A stretch of DNA of 64,000 nt from Arthrobacter wenxiniae (GTDB taxonomy: Bacteria > Actinomycetota > Actinomycetes > Actinomycetales > Micrococcaceae), in NCBI RefSeq assembly GCF_013376105.1, contig NZ_JAAMFM010000001.1, positions 1 through 64,000 on the forward strand, given 5' to 3'. Below, piece after piece: positions 8,163 through 16,871 of the stretch. The notes under the pieces are model-generated. The model searched no databases. It was not told the origin of the DNA and was given only the letters and a program-made list of their open reading frames with translations. A program made the position numbers and the translations under genes. Numbering within the stretch: the first letter of the stretch is position 1; each line of letters opens with the position of its first letter.

Positions 8163-9490
8163 TTCGTCTCCTCCTTGGGGGGTGCCTTGCCGCTGCCTCG
8201 GGGGGCGCCCGCCGGTGCCGGCCGGGCGGGCAGGTGCAGCCGCACCTCCGTGCCTTCCGTCGAGCTAATGATCTCAGCCGAGCCGCCGTTGCGCTGCATC
8301 CGCCCGACGACGGACTCCCGGACTCCCAGCCTGTCCGGCGGCACGGCGCCCCAATCGAAGCCGGCCCCCCTGTCCTTGACGAACACGTCGACGCCGGACC
8401 CGCCCGCCTCCACGTACACGGACACCGCCGTTCCGCCATGGCGCACCCCGTTGAGCACGGCCTCGCGGGTGGCCTGGACCAGCGCCCGCGTGGACTCGTC
8501 CAGTTCGGCGTCGCCCACGCTCACCACCTCCACGGGCAGCCCGTGGACGTCTTCGACCTCGGCGCAGGCTGCCTGGATCCCGGCGACGAGCTTCCCCGGA
8601 TCCTTGCCTTCGTCCTGATAGATCCAGCTGCGCAGCTCCCGCTCCTGTGCCCGCGCCAGACGGCCGACGTCCTGCGGGGAGTCGGCACGCTTTTGGATCA
8701 GCGCCAGTGTCTGGAGGACGGAGTCGTGCAGGTGCGCGGCAATTTCCGCGCGCTGGGTTTCGCGGATGCGCCCGGCCCGCTCGCTTTGGAAGTCGCGCCA
8801 AAATTTGAGCACCCAGGGGGCCAGGACCAGTCCGACGCCGGCCAGGACGGCCAGGGAGGCGACCGCGGAAGCCCAGACCAGGGTCCATGACCCCGAGCCC
8901 GTCACAATGATGAGGACGCCGGCCACCACCAGGACAATTCCGGCGGCGAACCGGGCGATCGACCAGGGGGTGTCCATCCTGGCGGCATTGAGCAGGCCCA
9001 CGCGACGCGTGGCGTCCAGCTGCATCCAGGCCAGAACGGCGCCGGCCGCGATCACGCCCAGGGGAATCAGCGTGCCGAGGTCAAGGTTGACCCCTGCCTT
9101 CGCGCCGAACAACGCCAGTGCCGCCGCCACCAGGGCGCCGCCAATCAGGATTTCCCTCAGCCCCATGGAGGCACCCGCACGCCGCGCAGCGGGCAGGGAT
9201 GCCGGCCCGTCCCTGTCAGGACCGGGCGCGCCGGCGGGAGCCGGGCGGAACAGCTTCAGGCGCGGGGCGCCGTCGTCGTCCACCGGGCGCGCACCGGCGG
9301 GGGCATCCTCACCGGCGAGGGGAACCAGGATCCACAGCCAGGCGTAGAAGACCAGCCCCGCGCCGAAGAAGAAGCAGGAGCCTGCCATGATGGCGCGGAC
9401 GGCGCGCACGGGCAGCCCGAGGTGCTCGGCCAGGCCCGCACACACTCCGGCCACCATCCGGTCCGTGGACCGGTACATCTTTGCGCTCAT
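8159..9490 (-). CDS. PspC-domain sensor histidine kinase
   Basis: A membrane histidine kinase of the HisKA_3 (NarL partner) class, 443 residues. A PspC domain opens the protein (MYRSTDRMVAGVCAGLAEHL), followed by several membrane segments to about residue 225. The phospho-acceptor is in AHLHDSVLQTLALIQ (about H251). A HATPase_c domain follows, with an N box near ATREAVLNGVRHGG and a G box near KDRGAGFDW. A TTG start at 9502 is possible; I prefer the ATG at 9490. PspC and LiaF-like sensors respond to envelope stress in other bacteria. A PspC-domain membrane protein is encoded divergently 114 bp away, supporting a common envelope-stress role. Confidence 0.9.
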   Translation of the reverse strand: MSAKMYRSTDRMVAGVCAGLAEHLGLPVRAVRAIMAGSCFFFGAGLVFYAWLWILVPLAGEDAPAGARPVDDDGAPRLKLFRPAPAGAPGPDRDGPASLPAARRAGASMGLREILIGGALVAAALALFGAKAGVNLDLGTLIPLGVIAAGAVLAWMQLDATRRVGLLNAARMDTPWSIARFAAGIVLVVAGVLIIVTGSGSWTLVWASAVASLAVLAGVGLVLAPWVLKFWRDFQSERAGRIRETQRAEIAAHLHDSVLQTLALIQKRADSPQDVGRLARAQERELRSWIYQDEGKDPGKLVAGIQAACAEVEDVHGLPVEVVSVGDAELDESTRALVQATREAVLNGVRHGGTAVSVYVEAGGSGVDVFVKDRGAGFDWGAVPPDRLGVRESVVGRMQRNGGSAEIISSTEGTEVRLHLPARPAPAGAPRGSGKAPPKEETK

Positions 9491-9604
9491 GGTCCAATCC
9501 AAGCACGCCCCGGGCCCGGCGGCGGCGTTTGCAAGGGTTGCTTCAGGGTTGATTCAGGGTGACCCCCGATGGCGTGCCTGTGCCCCCCGCGGCACGATTG
9601 AACC

Positions 9605-11146
9605 ATGAATGACAGCCATGAAGACCCGCAGCCAGAACCGGGCGCAGAGCCGCCCCTCAACGAACAGTCCGACGCCGGGCCCGTCCCGCAGCCGGGCAGC
9701 CCGTATCAGGCACCGCGCCCGGAACCGGCCTACGCCTCGGGCCCGGCTCCGCAGCAGGGCGCCCGCTTCTTCGTGTGGATTCGCTCCCTCGGCGTCCGCC
9801 GCGGGAGCAGCCGCTGGGTGGGCGGGGTGTGCAGCGGTCTCGCGGAGAAGTGGGGCATTGACCCCGTGATAGTCCGCGGCCTGGCCGTTGTGCTGACCCT
9901 GTTTTTCGGGATCGGCCTCCTGGCCTACGGCGTCGCCTGGGCGCTGCTGCCCGAGCCCGACGGCCGCATCCACGTGGAGCAGGTGGCCCGCGGCCACTGG
10001 TCCACCGGCATGACAGGCGCCGGCATTGCCACCTTCCTTGGACTGGCCGGCCCCGGGCAGGGCATTGCCTGGAACTGGCACGGCGGCTGGTTCCCCTGGC
10101 CGGTGCTGTGGGTCGCGGCGATCGTTGCCTGCGTGGTCTGGGCGATGAACCGCGGCAAGGACAGCCCGTCCGGCACCGGCCGGCAGCCACGCCGGCAGTA
10201 CCACTACGGCGCGCCCGCTGCGCCGGTCGCGGCCGACCCGGCCCAGACCTACGCGCCTGCCCCGGAAACCGGCCCACACGGTCCAGCCCGGTTTCCCGCA
10301 GACCGGCCCGGCGACGGCGAGCGCCCCACTGAGCCCCTGAACGGCAGCACCCCCAGCTGGAGCGGCAACGCCGGCGGCTGGAGCGGCCGCAGGCTCGGGT
10401 CCGACGGCCCACTCGGGTCCGGGGGCCCCCTCGGCGCATCGGGCCCCCTCGGCGCATCGGGCCCCCTCGGGCCCAGCGGCCCGCTGGCCTTGAAGGCCAG
10501 GCCGCGCCTGGGCGCCGCGGCCAGCCTGATGTCCGTGGGCCTGGCCGTCATGGTGGGCGCCCTGGTGCTGATTCTCAACTCATCGGGCGTCCTGAACCTG
10601 CACGGCTACCAGGTCGCCGCCGCTGCCGCCGCCGCGGCGATCACCGCAGGCCTGGCCATCATGGCCTCCGGCATCCGCGGCCGCTCGGCGGGCGGCGTGG
10701 GCACCTTTGCCGTGATTGCCCTGGTGTTCGCCGGACTGCTGAGCATGGTTCCCCTGCACGCGCCGTGGACCTCCATGGCGAATCAGTCGTGGGCACCCAC
10801 CACCGTCAGCGCGGCGCAGGACGGTTTGTCCGTGGCCATGGCTGACGCCAGCATCGACCTCACCGGGCTCGACGCCGGAGCCCCCCTGGCCAGTGACCTC
10901 CAGATCCCCGTGAACGTGCTGGCCGCGAAGGCGGTGGTCAAGGTGCCCGCCAACATTCCCGTCACGATCAAGGGCGAGCTTGTGGTCTCCACCCTTCAGA
11001 TACAGGGACAGCCGGGCACCGATGGGAAAGCCGTGGTGCAAGCGTCCACCACCCACGTCAATCCCGACGCCACCGGGAACGGGCTGGTGGTCACCCTGCA
11101 GGGCGCGGCCGCCAACGTCACCATCATCCCCGTGGCCGGCAAATAG
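9605..11146 (+). CDS. PspC-domain membrane protein
   Basis: A 513-residue membrane protein, divergent from the PspC kinase. After a Pro/Glu-rich soluble start comes a PspC domain (about 64-120, SRWVGGVCSGLAEKWGIDPV). Further membrane segments, a Pro/Gly-rich linker and two or three helices at about 300-380 follow. The C-terminal domain of about 130 residues is rich in beta-prone repeats ending near IPVAGK, and looks like the LiaF/DUF4097-type adhesin fold seen in such proteins (inference). Residues about 268-294 are five imperfect GPLGxS repeats encoded by an 18-nt minisatellite. It probably acts with the adjacent kinase/regulator pair. Confidence 0.85.
   Translation: MNDSHEDPQPEPGAEPPLNEQSDAGPVPQPGSPYQAPRPEPAYASGPAPQQGARFFVWIRSLGVRRGSSRWVGGVCSGLAEKWGIDPVIVRGLAVVLTLFFGIGLLAYGVAWALLPEPDGRIHVEQVARGHWSTGMTGAGIATFLGLAGPGQGIAWNWHGGWFPWPVLWVAAIVACVVWAMNRGKDSPSGTGRQPRRQYHYGAPAAPVAADPAQTYAPAPETGPHGPARFPADRPGDGERPTEPLNGSTPSWSGNAGGWSGRRLGSDGPLGSGGPLGASGPLGASGPLGPSGPLALKARPRLGAAASLMSVGLAVMVGALVLILNSSGVLNLHGYQVAAAAAAAAITAGLAIMASGIRGRSAGGVGTFAVIALVFAGLLSMVPLHAPWTSMANQSWAPTTVSAAQDGLSVAMADASIDLTGLDAGAPLASDLQIPVNVLAAKAVVKVPANIPVTIKGELVVSTLQIQGQPGTDGKAVVQASTTHVNPDATGNGLVVTLQGAAANVTIIPVAGK
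10406..10486 (+). repeat. 18-nt in-frame minisatellite
   Basis: Four and a half copies of an 18-nt unit (ggccccctcggcgcatcg and variants) in tandem inside the PspC protein gene encode a run of GPLGxS hexapeptides. The two central copies are identical. The period is a multiple of three, so copy-number change keeps the frame. Confidence 0.9.
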
Positions 11147-11178
11147 CCGGCCGGCAACGAGCAATTGGAGAAATCGCC

Positions 11179-11433
11179 ATGAACAACCCGACAGAACCGC
11201 TGGATTTTCCCGACGCGCCGAAAGGCAGGGCGGAAGACGCCGGCCCCAGGCTCCCGGTGAGGGTCGGCACCCTCGTGTGGGGCGCCGTCGTCGTCGTCAT
11301 TGGCCTCCTGGTCCTGGCAACACGGCAGGCGGGGCTGCAGCTGGACACCGGCCAGGCCACCATGTGGCTGCTTTTCGGGGCGGGCCTGGCCATGGTGGCC
11401 GGCGGGGCGGTGAACGTGTTGCGCCGCAAGTGA
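11179..11433 (+). CDS. Small membrane protein
   Basis: An 84-residue protein with a soluble N-terminus rich in Pro, Asp and Arg and two predicted membrane helices (about 30-50 and 60-79: LVWGAVVVVIGLLVLATRQA, then MWLLFGAGLAMVAGGAVNVL). GGAG lies 8 nt before the ATG. The gene starts 32 bp after the PspC protein gene on the same strand, so they are probably one operon. I do not recognise the family. Confidence 0.75.
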   Translation: MNNPTEPLDFPDAPKGRAEDAGPRLPVRVGTLVWGAVVVVIGLLVLATRQAGLQLDTGQATMWLLFGAGLAMVAGGAVNVLRRK

Positions 11434-11468
11434 GCCCGGCGGCCGCCCGTCCATGGAGCGGGCCCAAG

Positions 11469-11496
11469 TTGCCCCCGTCACATGACCGTCTAGAAT
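11469..11496 (+). promoter_or_regulatory. Candidate pfkA promoter
   Basis: TTGCCC (11469-11474) and TAGAAT (11491-11496) are 16 bp apart. This fits an actinobacterial sigma-A promoter and would give a 5' UTR of about 65 nt before pfkA. Confidence 0.5.
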
Positions 11497-11566
11497 GTCC
11501 AAGAGAGAGGAGCTCAACGGTGCGCTCAAACCACATTGACTCCATCCCTGAAGGACCCCATTACCC

Positions 11567-12592
11567 ATGAAGATTGGCATCCTGACAAGCGGCGGCGACT
11601 GCCCCGGACTGAACGCCGTGATCCGCGGCATCGTGCTCAAGGGCATCAAGAGCTACGGCCACGAATTCGTTGGTTTCCGTGACGGCTGGCGCGGCGTGGT
11701 GGAGGGCGACGTCATGGACCTCCCGCGCCAGATGGTCCGCGGCATCTCCAAACAGGGCGGGACCATCCTCGGCACCTCCCGCACCAACCCTTTTGAGGGC
11801 GCGGGCGGGCCGAAAGTCATCAAGGCCCACATGGAGCGGCTGGGCATCGACGCGATGATCGCCATCGGCGGCGAAGGCACGCTGGCCGCCGCCCGCCGCC
11901 TCACGGACGCCGGACTGAAGATCGTGGGCGTGCCAAAAACGGTGGACAACGACCTCGACGCCACCGACTACACCTTCGGTTTCGACACGGCCGTGCAGAT
12001 CGCCACCGAGGCGATCGACCGGCTGCGCACCACCGGCGAATCCCACCACCGCTGCATGATTGCCGAGGTCATGGGCCGCCACGTTGGCTGGATCGCACTG
12101 CACGCAGGCATGTCGACGGGCGCCCACGCGATCCTCATCCCGGAGCAGCAGACCAGCATGGACCAGATAGTCGAGTGGGTGCAGGAAGCCCACGACCGCG
12201 GCCGCGCGCCGCTCGTGGTGGTGGCTGAAGGCTTCGTCCCGGACCACCGGGACTCCGCCCACTCGGAGCGCGGCCTGGACACGTTCGGCCGGCCGCGCCT
12301 GGGCGGCATCAGCGAGCAGCTGGCCCCCGAGATCGAGGCCCGCACCGGCATTGAAACCCGCGCCACCATCCTGGGCCACATCCAGCGCGGCGGCGTGCCA
12401 TCCAGCTTTGACCGGGTGCTGGCCACGCGCCTGGGCATGGCGGCGGTCGACTCCGTGGTGGACGAACGCTGGGGCACCATGGTCTCGCTCAAGGGGACCG
12501 AAATTGAGCACGTGCCGTTTGAAGCGGCGCTTGGCAACCTGAAGACCGTCCCGCAGCACCGCTATGACGAGGCCGCCATCCTGTTCGGCTAG
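11567..12592 (+). CDS. pfkA: 6-phosphofructokinase
   Basis: Phosphorylates fructose 6-phosphate to fructose 1,6-bisphosphate in glycolysis. The 341-residue product has the N-terminal nucleotide loop (GILTSGGDCPGLNAVIRG) and the catalytic segment PKTVDNDLDATDYTFGFDTA, plus MGRHVGWIALHAG and LGHIQRGGVPSSFDR. At the position that separates phosphate donors it has GGEGT with Gly at residue 104, which indicates ATP use. Residue 124 is Lys, as in PPi enzymes, a combination known from actinobacterial ATP-dependent enzymes. GAAGGA lies about 13 nt before the ATG. Confidence 0.95.
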   Translation: MKIGILTSGGDCPGLNAVIRGIVLKGIKSYGHEFVGFRDGWRGVVEGDVMDLPRQMVRGISKQGGTILGTSRTNPFEGAGGPKVIKAHMERLGIDAMIAIGGEGTLAAARRLTDAGLKIVGVPKTVDNDLDATDYTFGFDTAVQIATEAIDRLRTTGESHHRCMIAEVMGRHVGWIALHAGMSTGAHAILIPEQQTSMDQIVEWVQEAHDRGRAPLVVVAEGFVPDHRDSAHSERGLDTFGRPRLGGISEQLAPEIEARTGIETRATILGHIQRGGVPSSFDRVLATRLGMAAVDSVVDERWGTMVSLKGTEIEHVPFEAALGNLKTVPQHRYDEAAILFG

Positions 12593-12765
12593 CGTTTGGG
12601 CAGGGGCCTTGAGATCAGTTCCGCCCTGATTGTCCGGCTCGCCTGGCAGCGGCATCTGGGGATGCCGGGGCCCATGCCGACGACGTGAACGACGCCGGCC
12701 TCTCCCGCCGCCGGGACAAATTTACCGGCACGGACGCGGAAGCGCCCGGTGCCGGTCCGCCGGCT

Positions 12766-14271
12766 TCAGCGTGGCCGGGATTCAGACTTCGGTTGCCCTT
12801 CAACACCGTCAAACTCCGCATAGATGGCGTCCACGGCACGGGGCTTGGCGAAGAGCAGCGCCATCACCCCGCCCGCCAGCACCACAATGGCGGGCAGGAT
12901 CATCGACTGGCCCATCGCCGTCGAGAACCCGGCCCTCAGGAACTCGGGCAGCTGGCCGCTGACCCCGCTGGCACCCTGGCTGGCGCCGGCGGGCATCTCC
13001 GCCGCCAGGCGTGCCCCGATCAGCGCCGCGATGGCCGCGGAGCCCAGCACGGACCCGATCTGGCGGGTGGTGTTGTAGATTCCCGCGCCCGCCCCCGCCT
13101 CGCGCGGGCCCAGGTTGCGGGTGGCCGTCGTCGAGAGCGGGGCCCAAATGCCGGAGCTGGCAATGCCGAGCAGGCCGCTGGGCAGCAGGAACAGCCAAAT
13201 GGCGGTGTCGGCGTTCATGAGCGACGACGTCCACAGCAGCGACACCGCCATCAGGATGAACCCGGTGAGCGCGACGTAGCGCGGGTTGACGATGTCAACG
13301 AGCTTGCCCACGAAGGGTGCCAGCACGCCGGAGAACAGCGCCATGGGGACCATCATGAGCGCCGACTGCGTGGGTGACATGCCGCGCACCAGCTGGTAGT
13401 AGAAGAACAGCGGCAGGCTCATGGCGGTGACCGTGAAACCCATGGTGGTGATGGCCGCGTTGGCCAGCGAGAAGTTGCGCACCTTGAACAAGTGCAGCGG
13501 CACCAGCGGTTCGCCCCTGGTGACGGCCTGCCACACGATGAACAGGCCGAGGAACACTATGCCGGCGATGATCAGGCCCCACACCGAGATGGGGCCGGTG
13601 ATGGTGCCCCAATTGTACTTTTCGCCTTCCTGGATGCCGAAGACCAGCATGAACAGGCCGAGTGAACTCAGGGCCACGCCCAGCAGGTCGAACTTGTGGT
13701 CGTGCGTCCTGAGCGAGGGCACCAGTCGGAACGCCATGATGAACGCCACCACGCCCACCGGCACGTTGACAAAGAAGATCCATTCCCAGCCCAGCCCATC
13801 CACCAGCACGCCGCCGAGGATGGGGCCCACCAGCATGGCGACGCCGGCCGTGGCTCCCCACAGGCCCATGGCGGGGCCGCGCTTGTCCGGGGCGAAGATG
13901 CGGGTGATGACCGCCATGGTCTGCGGCGTCATCATGGCGGCGCCGAGGCCCTGGACCGCGCGGGCCAGGATCAGCATGCCGATGCTGCCGGAGAGCCCGC
14001 ACCACAGCGACGCCAGCGTGAACACGCTCAGCCCGATCAGGTACAGGTTCTTGGGGCCGTACTTGTCCCCCAGCCGGCCGGTGACCAGCAGCGGCACCGC
14101 GTAGGCGAGCAGGTAGGCGCTGGTGACCCAGATGACGGAATTGATGTCGGTGTGCAGGCCCTCCATGATTTTGGGGTTGGCCACCGAGACGATGGTGGAG
14201 TCGACCAGGATCATGAAGAAGCCCAGCACGAGCGCCCATAACGCGGGCCACGGTTTTGCCACGGTTTCCAT
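12766..14271 (-). CDS. DHA2-family MFS drug exporter
   Basis: A 501-residue transporter of the EmrB/QacA type, probably a proton-coupled drug exporter with 14 helices. Visible motifs are the first helix with the DSTIVSVANPKI acid motif, motif A (GRLGDKYGPKNLYLIG), RAVQGLGAAMMTPQTMA, and antiporter motif C (GPILGGVLVDGLGWEWIFF). AAGGAAC lies 7 nt before the ATG. It starts 10 bp after the stop of a PadR regulator gene, so the pair form one operon and the regulator most likely controls the exporter. Confidence 0.92.
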   Translation of the reverse strand: METVAKPWPALWALVLGFFMILVDSTIVSVANPKIMEGLHTDINSVIWVTSAYLLAYAVPLLVTGRLGDKYGPKNLYLIGLSVFTLASLWCGLSGSIGMLILARAVQGLGAAMMTPQTMAVITRIFAPDKRGPAMGLWGATAGVAMLVGPILGGVLVDGLGWEWIFFVNVPVGVVAFIMAFRLVPSLRTHDHKFDLLGVALSSLGLFMLVFGIQEGEKYNWGTITGPISVWGLIIAGIVFLGLFIVWQAVTRGEPLVPLHLFKVRNFSLANAAITTMGFTVTAMSLPLFFYYQLVRGMSPTQSALMMVPMALFSGVLAPFVGKLVDIVNPRYVALTGFILMAVSLLWTSSLMNADTAIWLFLLPSGLLGIASSGIWAPLSTTATRNLGPREAGAGAGIYNTTRQIGSVLGSAAIAALIGARLAAEMPAGASQGASGVSGQLPEFLRAGFSTAMGQSMILPAIVVLAGGVMALLFAKPRAVDAIYAEFDGVEGQPKSESRPR

Positions 14272-14281
14272 GCGTTGTTCC

Positions 14282-14887
14282 TTAAAGTTTGTTGCTGGCC
14301 GGATTGTCGAAGGACGCCGGCGCCTGCCAGGGCATGGCGCCGGTGGTGATGTCCGAGTGCAGCTGCCGGATCCAGTCCAGTTCGGCGCCCGTCATGGCCC
14401 GTTGGTATAACACGTCCATCCAGAACCTTTGTTCCACGCCCCGGGACCGCGCCAGGCGGGCGTCCGTCTCCAGCTCGGCCAGGGACGTTTCCAAGGCGGC
14501 CAGGCGTTCGGCGAGGAGTTCAAGCACGACGCCGGCCGGCAGGTTGTGTGCCTCGGCCACCGCCTGGGGAAAGCTGGGGTATTCGGCGGCGGGACGCGCC
14601 AGCAGTTCCTTCAGCCGCAGTTCCAGGGCCTCGCGGCCTGCCGGCAGGATCGCGTACGTGGTGCGCTCCGGGCGGTTGCCCTCCCGCTCCGTGCCGACGG
14701 CCTTGACCAGATCGGCCTCGGCCAGCCGGCCCACCGTGTGGTACAGCGTGCCCGGCCTGACCTTGACCAGCCGGTCCTCCCGCCGGTGGATGAGCAACTG
14801 GTACATCTCGTAGGGGTGCATGGCGCGCTCGGCCAGCAGTCCCAGGGCGGCCACGCCCAAGGGTGTCAGTTGCCGTGTGGCTGCCAT
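14282..14887 (-). CDS. PadR-family transcriptional regulator
   Basis: A 201-residue regulator with an N-terminal PadR winged helix (LTPLGVAALGLLAERAMHPY then GTLYHTVGRLAEADLV). A C-terminal helical dimerisation region includes LLAERLAALETSLAELETDA. An ATG at 14896 is open, but GGAGGG directly abuts it; the ATG at 14887 has GGAGGG at an optimal 9-nt spacing, so I chose it. A perfect 8-bp dyad lies 22 nt upstream, a likely autoregulatory operator for this regulator-exporter operon. Confidence 0.9.
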   Translation of the reverse strand: MAATRQLTPLGVAALGLLAERAMHPYEMYQLLIHRREDRLVKVRPGTLYHTVGRLAEADLVKAVGTEREGNRPERTTYAILPAGREALELRLKELLARPAAEYPSFPQAVAEAHNLPAGVVLELLAERLAALETSLAELETDARLARSRGVEQRFWMDVLYQRAMTGAELDWIRQLHSDITTGAMPWQAPASFDNPASNKL

Positions 14888-14908
14888 GCGCGCCATCCCT
14901 CCGCCGGT

Positions 14909-14938
14909 TAGTCCACAAGAATTATTCCACGTGGACTA
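14909..14938. promoter_or_regulatory. Candidate PadR operator dyad
   Basis: TAGTCCAC and GTGGACTA form a perfect inverted repeat with a 14-nt A/T-rich spacer, giving a 22-nt centre-to-centre distance. The site is 22 nt upstream of padR. Assignment to PadR is by position. Confidence 0.6.
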
Positions 14939-15024
14939 TGTAAAAATCAACAGGTTCCCGCGGTGGGTCCGTGATGGTGTCCTCATGTTGGCCGGCGGCA
15001 CCGGCGCGGGTGCGTCGCGCGGGC

Positions 15025-16122
15025 CTAGCGGGGTGCGCGCAGGAAGCCCGTGGCCCTGCCGACCACCTGGCCGGCGTCCGTGGCCACGATGGTCTCCTGC
15101 GACGCAACGTACCTCTCGCCGGCGTCGTCCACCATGAGCTCCACGCCGGGGTCCACGGTGCGCTTGACCAGGGCCAGGGCGATGGGGCCCATCTCAAAGT
15201 GCTGCGCCACGCTGGTCACCACGCCCACCTTGCGGTCGCCGGCAAACACCTCACTGCCCGGGGCCGGGATGGTGTGCTGGGAGCCGTCCAGCTGCAGGAA
15301 CACCAGCCGGCGCGGCGGGTGCCCGAGGTTGTGGACGCGGGCCACGGTTTCCTGGCCCTTGTAGCAGCCCTTGGCCATGTGCACCGCGGTGCGCAGCAGG
15401 TCAAGCTCGTGGGGAATGGTCTTGTCGTCGGTCTCCGCACCGCGGCGCGGGCGCCAGGCGGCAATCCGCAGCGCCTCGGCCGCCCAGGCTCCGGCCAGCG
15501 GACGGTCCCCCACCGTGGCCACAAGCTCGCCGGCGGGCACCAGGTACTCGTGCCACGGACGCTCGAGCCCCGGGTGGCTGTCCTCGTCGACGGCGGCGTA
15601 GCTCCAGCCTCCGGCGCCAATGTGCGGCCAGGGGTCCGTCCACACCAGCAGCCCGGCCCACTCCGGAACCTCCACCACAGAACCCAGCACGGCCCAGTCC
15701 GCCGAGACGTCCGCAATCTCGACCCGCAGCATGAACTTCATCGAGTTCAGCCAGGCGGCGAGCGGCTCGGCCTCGTCCGCCTCCACGATCAGCCAGGTGG
15801 TTGCGCCGTCGTCCACCACACGGGCGTCATATTCGATCCGGCCCTGCACGCTCAGCAGCAGCAGCTCGGTGCCAACCTTGGGCGGCAGCGTCGCGAGGCT
15901 TTGCGACGACAGCGTGTTGAGCCAGCTCAGCCGGTCCGGGCCGGCGACGGTGACCACGCCGCGGTGGGAGAGATCCACGACCGCGGTCCCCGGCTTCCCG
16001 AGGTATCCGGCCAGGAGCCGCTGCTCCTTGTTCGGATCGCCGTAGTGCGCGGCCACGCCGGCATCCAGCCCTCCGGCCTGAACTGCGCCATGGCGGTTTA
16101 GCAAAGGACTCAAATAGCTCAT
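15025..16122 (-). CDS. ygfZ: YgfZ-family folate-binding protein
   Basis: A 365-residue member of the GcvT-like YgfZ/IBA57 family, tetrahydrofolate-binding proteins that support Fe-S enzyme assembly or repair. The family signature K-G-C-Y-K-G-Q-E is present (KGCYKGQETVARVHNLGH, Cys near residue 253). The N-terminal segment GTAVVDLSHRGVVTVAGPDR and the C-terminal barrel also fit the family. The length is close to actinobacterial homologues. It is on the same strand as the nitrobindin-like gene upstream, 143 bp away. Confidence 0.92.
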   Translation of the reverse strand: MSYLSPLLNRHGAVQAGGLDAGVAAHYGDPNKEQRLLAGYLGKPGTAVVDLSHRGVVTVAGPDRLSWLNTLSSQSLATLPPKVGTELLLLSVQGRIEYDARVVDDGATTWLIVEADEAEPLAAWLNSMKFMLRVEIADVSADWAVLGSVVEVPEWAGLLVWTDPWPHIGAGGWSYAAVDEDSHPGLERPWHEYLVPAGELVATVGDRPLAGAWAAEALRIAAWRPRRGAETDDKTIPHELDLLRTAVHMAKGCYKGQETVARVHNLGHPPRRLVFLQLDGSQHTIPAPGSEVFAGDRKVGVVTSVAQHFEMGPIALALVKRTVDPGVELMVDDAGERYVASQETIVATDAGQVVGRATGFLRAPR

Positions 16123-16265
16123 AACGGGTGCAACGCCTTCCTCGATGTGCCTATTCCGAGCTGCGCGCGCTGTTATGCGGGACGGGCGACCCCGACACCG
16201 CGCATGACGCTGATCTGCGCACGGCCCGCACCCTGCCCGGCGCCGGACGGGTCAAAAACCTTGGC

Positions 16266-16865
16266 CTATTGGACCTTGTGCAGTGCCGCCGAGGCGTGCG
16301 CTTCCAGCGACCGGCCTTGGGCGGCAACGTCCCAGCGCCAGTAGAGGTCGCCGTTGACCAGGCCGAAGATGCGGGTGGCCGCGGAGTAGTCCTTGGCACC
16401 CGAGTGCCGCATGACCGCGTCGGTGGACAGCTGGATCTGCGGGCCCTTGATGGTGCCGTAGTACAACTCGGAGATGCCGCCGGGGTGGACAATGGTGGCC
16501 GTGATGTCGAAGCCGCCGTCGGCGTTGCGGAGGGCCTCGACGTCGTCGGCGGTGCGAAAGGCGGGCACAATGTCGGCGGGGACCAGCCCGGGGCCGCCGT
16601 CGGCGTCGTGCATGGGGCGGTCAAGCTGCCAAAAGCCGGTCTCCACGGACAGCGGGCGCAGGACGGTCCCGTCCTCGTCGGTGAGCCAGGACTCGGCGGT
16701 GTATTGCAGGTACGGCATCCCGTTGGTTCTGAACGTCGCCGTTTGGGTGAAGTGCTCGTCGTCGGCCTCCCCCGTGCCCAGCCGGCCGCGGCCGCTCCAG
16801 GTGCCCAGGAGCCAGGACAGCGGGACCAGCTCGGGTGTCAGGTCCGTGGGAATCTCAATGGCCAT
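16266..16865 (-). CDS. FABP/nitrobindin-like heme-binding protein
   Basis: A 199-residue beta-barrel protein of the DUF1794/UPF0678 family, related to nitrobindin, which binds heme and reacts with nitric oxide and peroxynitrite. The hallmark G-x-W-x-G-x-G is GTWSGRG at residues 21-27. Other typical barrel segments (ESWLTDEDGTVLRPLSVETG and VIHPGGISELYYG-like) follow. No signal peptide is seen, so it is cytoplasmic. A 37-residue membrane peptide gene lies 6 bp upstream on the same strand. Confidence 0.9.
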   Translation of the reverse strand: MAIEIPTDLTPELVPLSWLLGTWSGRGRLGTGEADDEHFTQTATFRTNGMPYLQYTAESWLTDEDGTVLRPLSVETGFWQLDRPMHDADGGPGLVPADIVPAFRTADDVEALRNADGGFDITATIVHPGGISELYYGTIKGPQIQLSTDAVMRHSGAKDYSAATRIFGLVNGDLYWRWDVAAQGRSLEAHASAALHKVQ

Positions 16866-16871
16866 GGCAGC

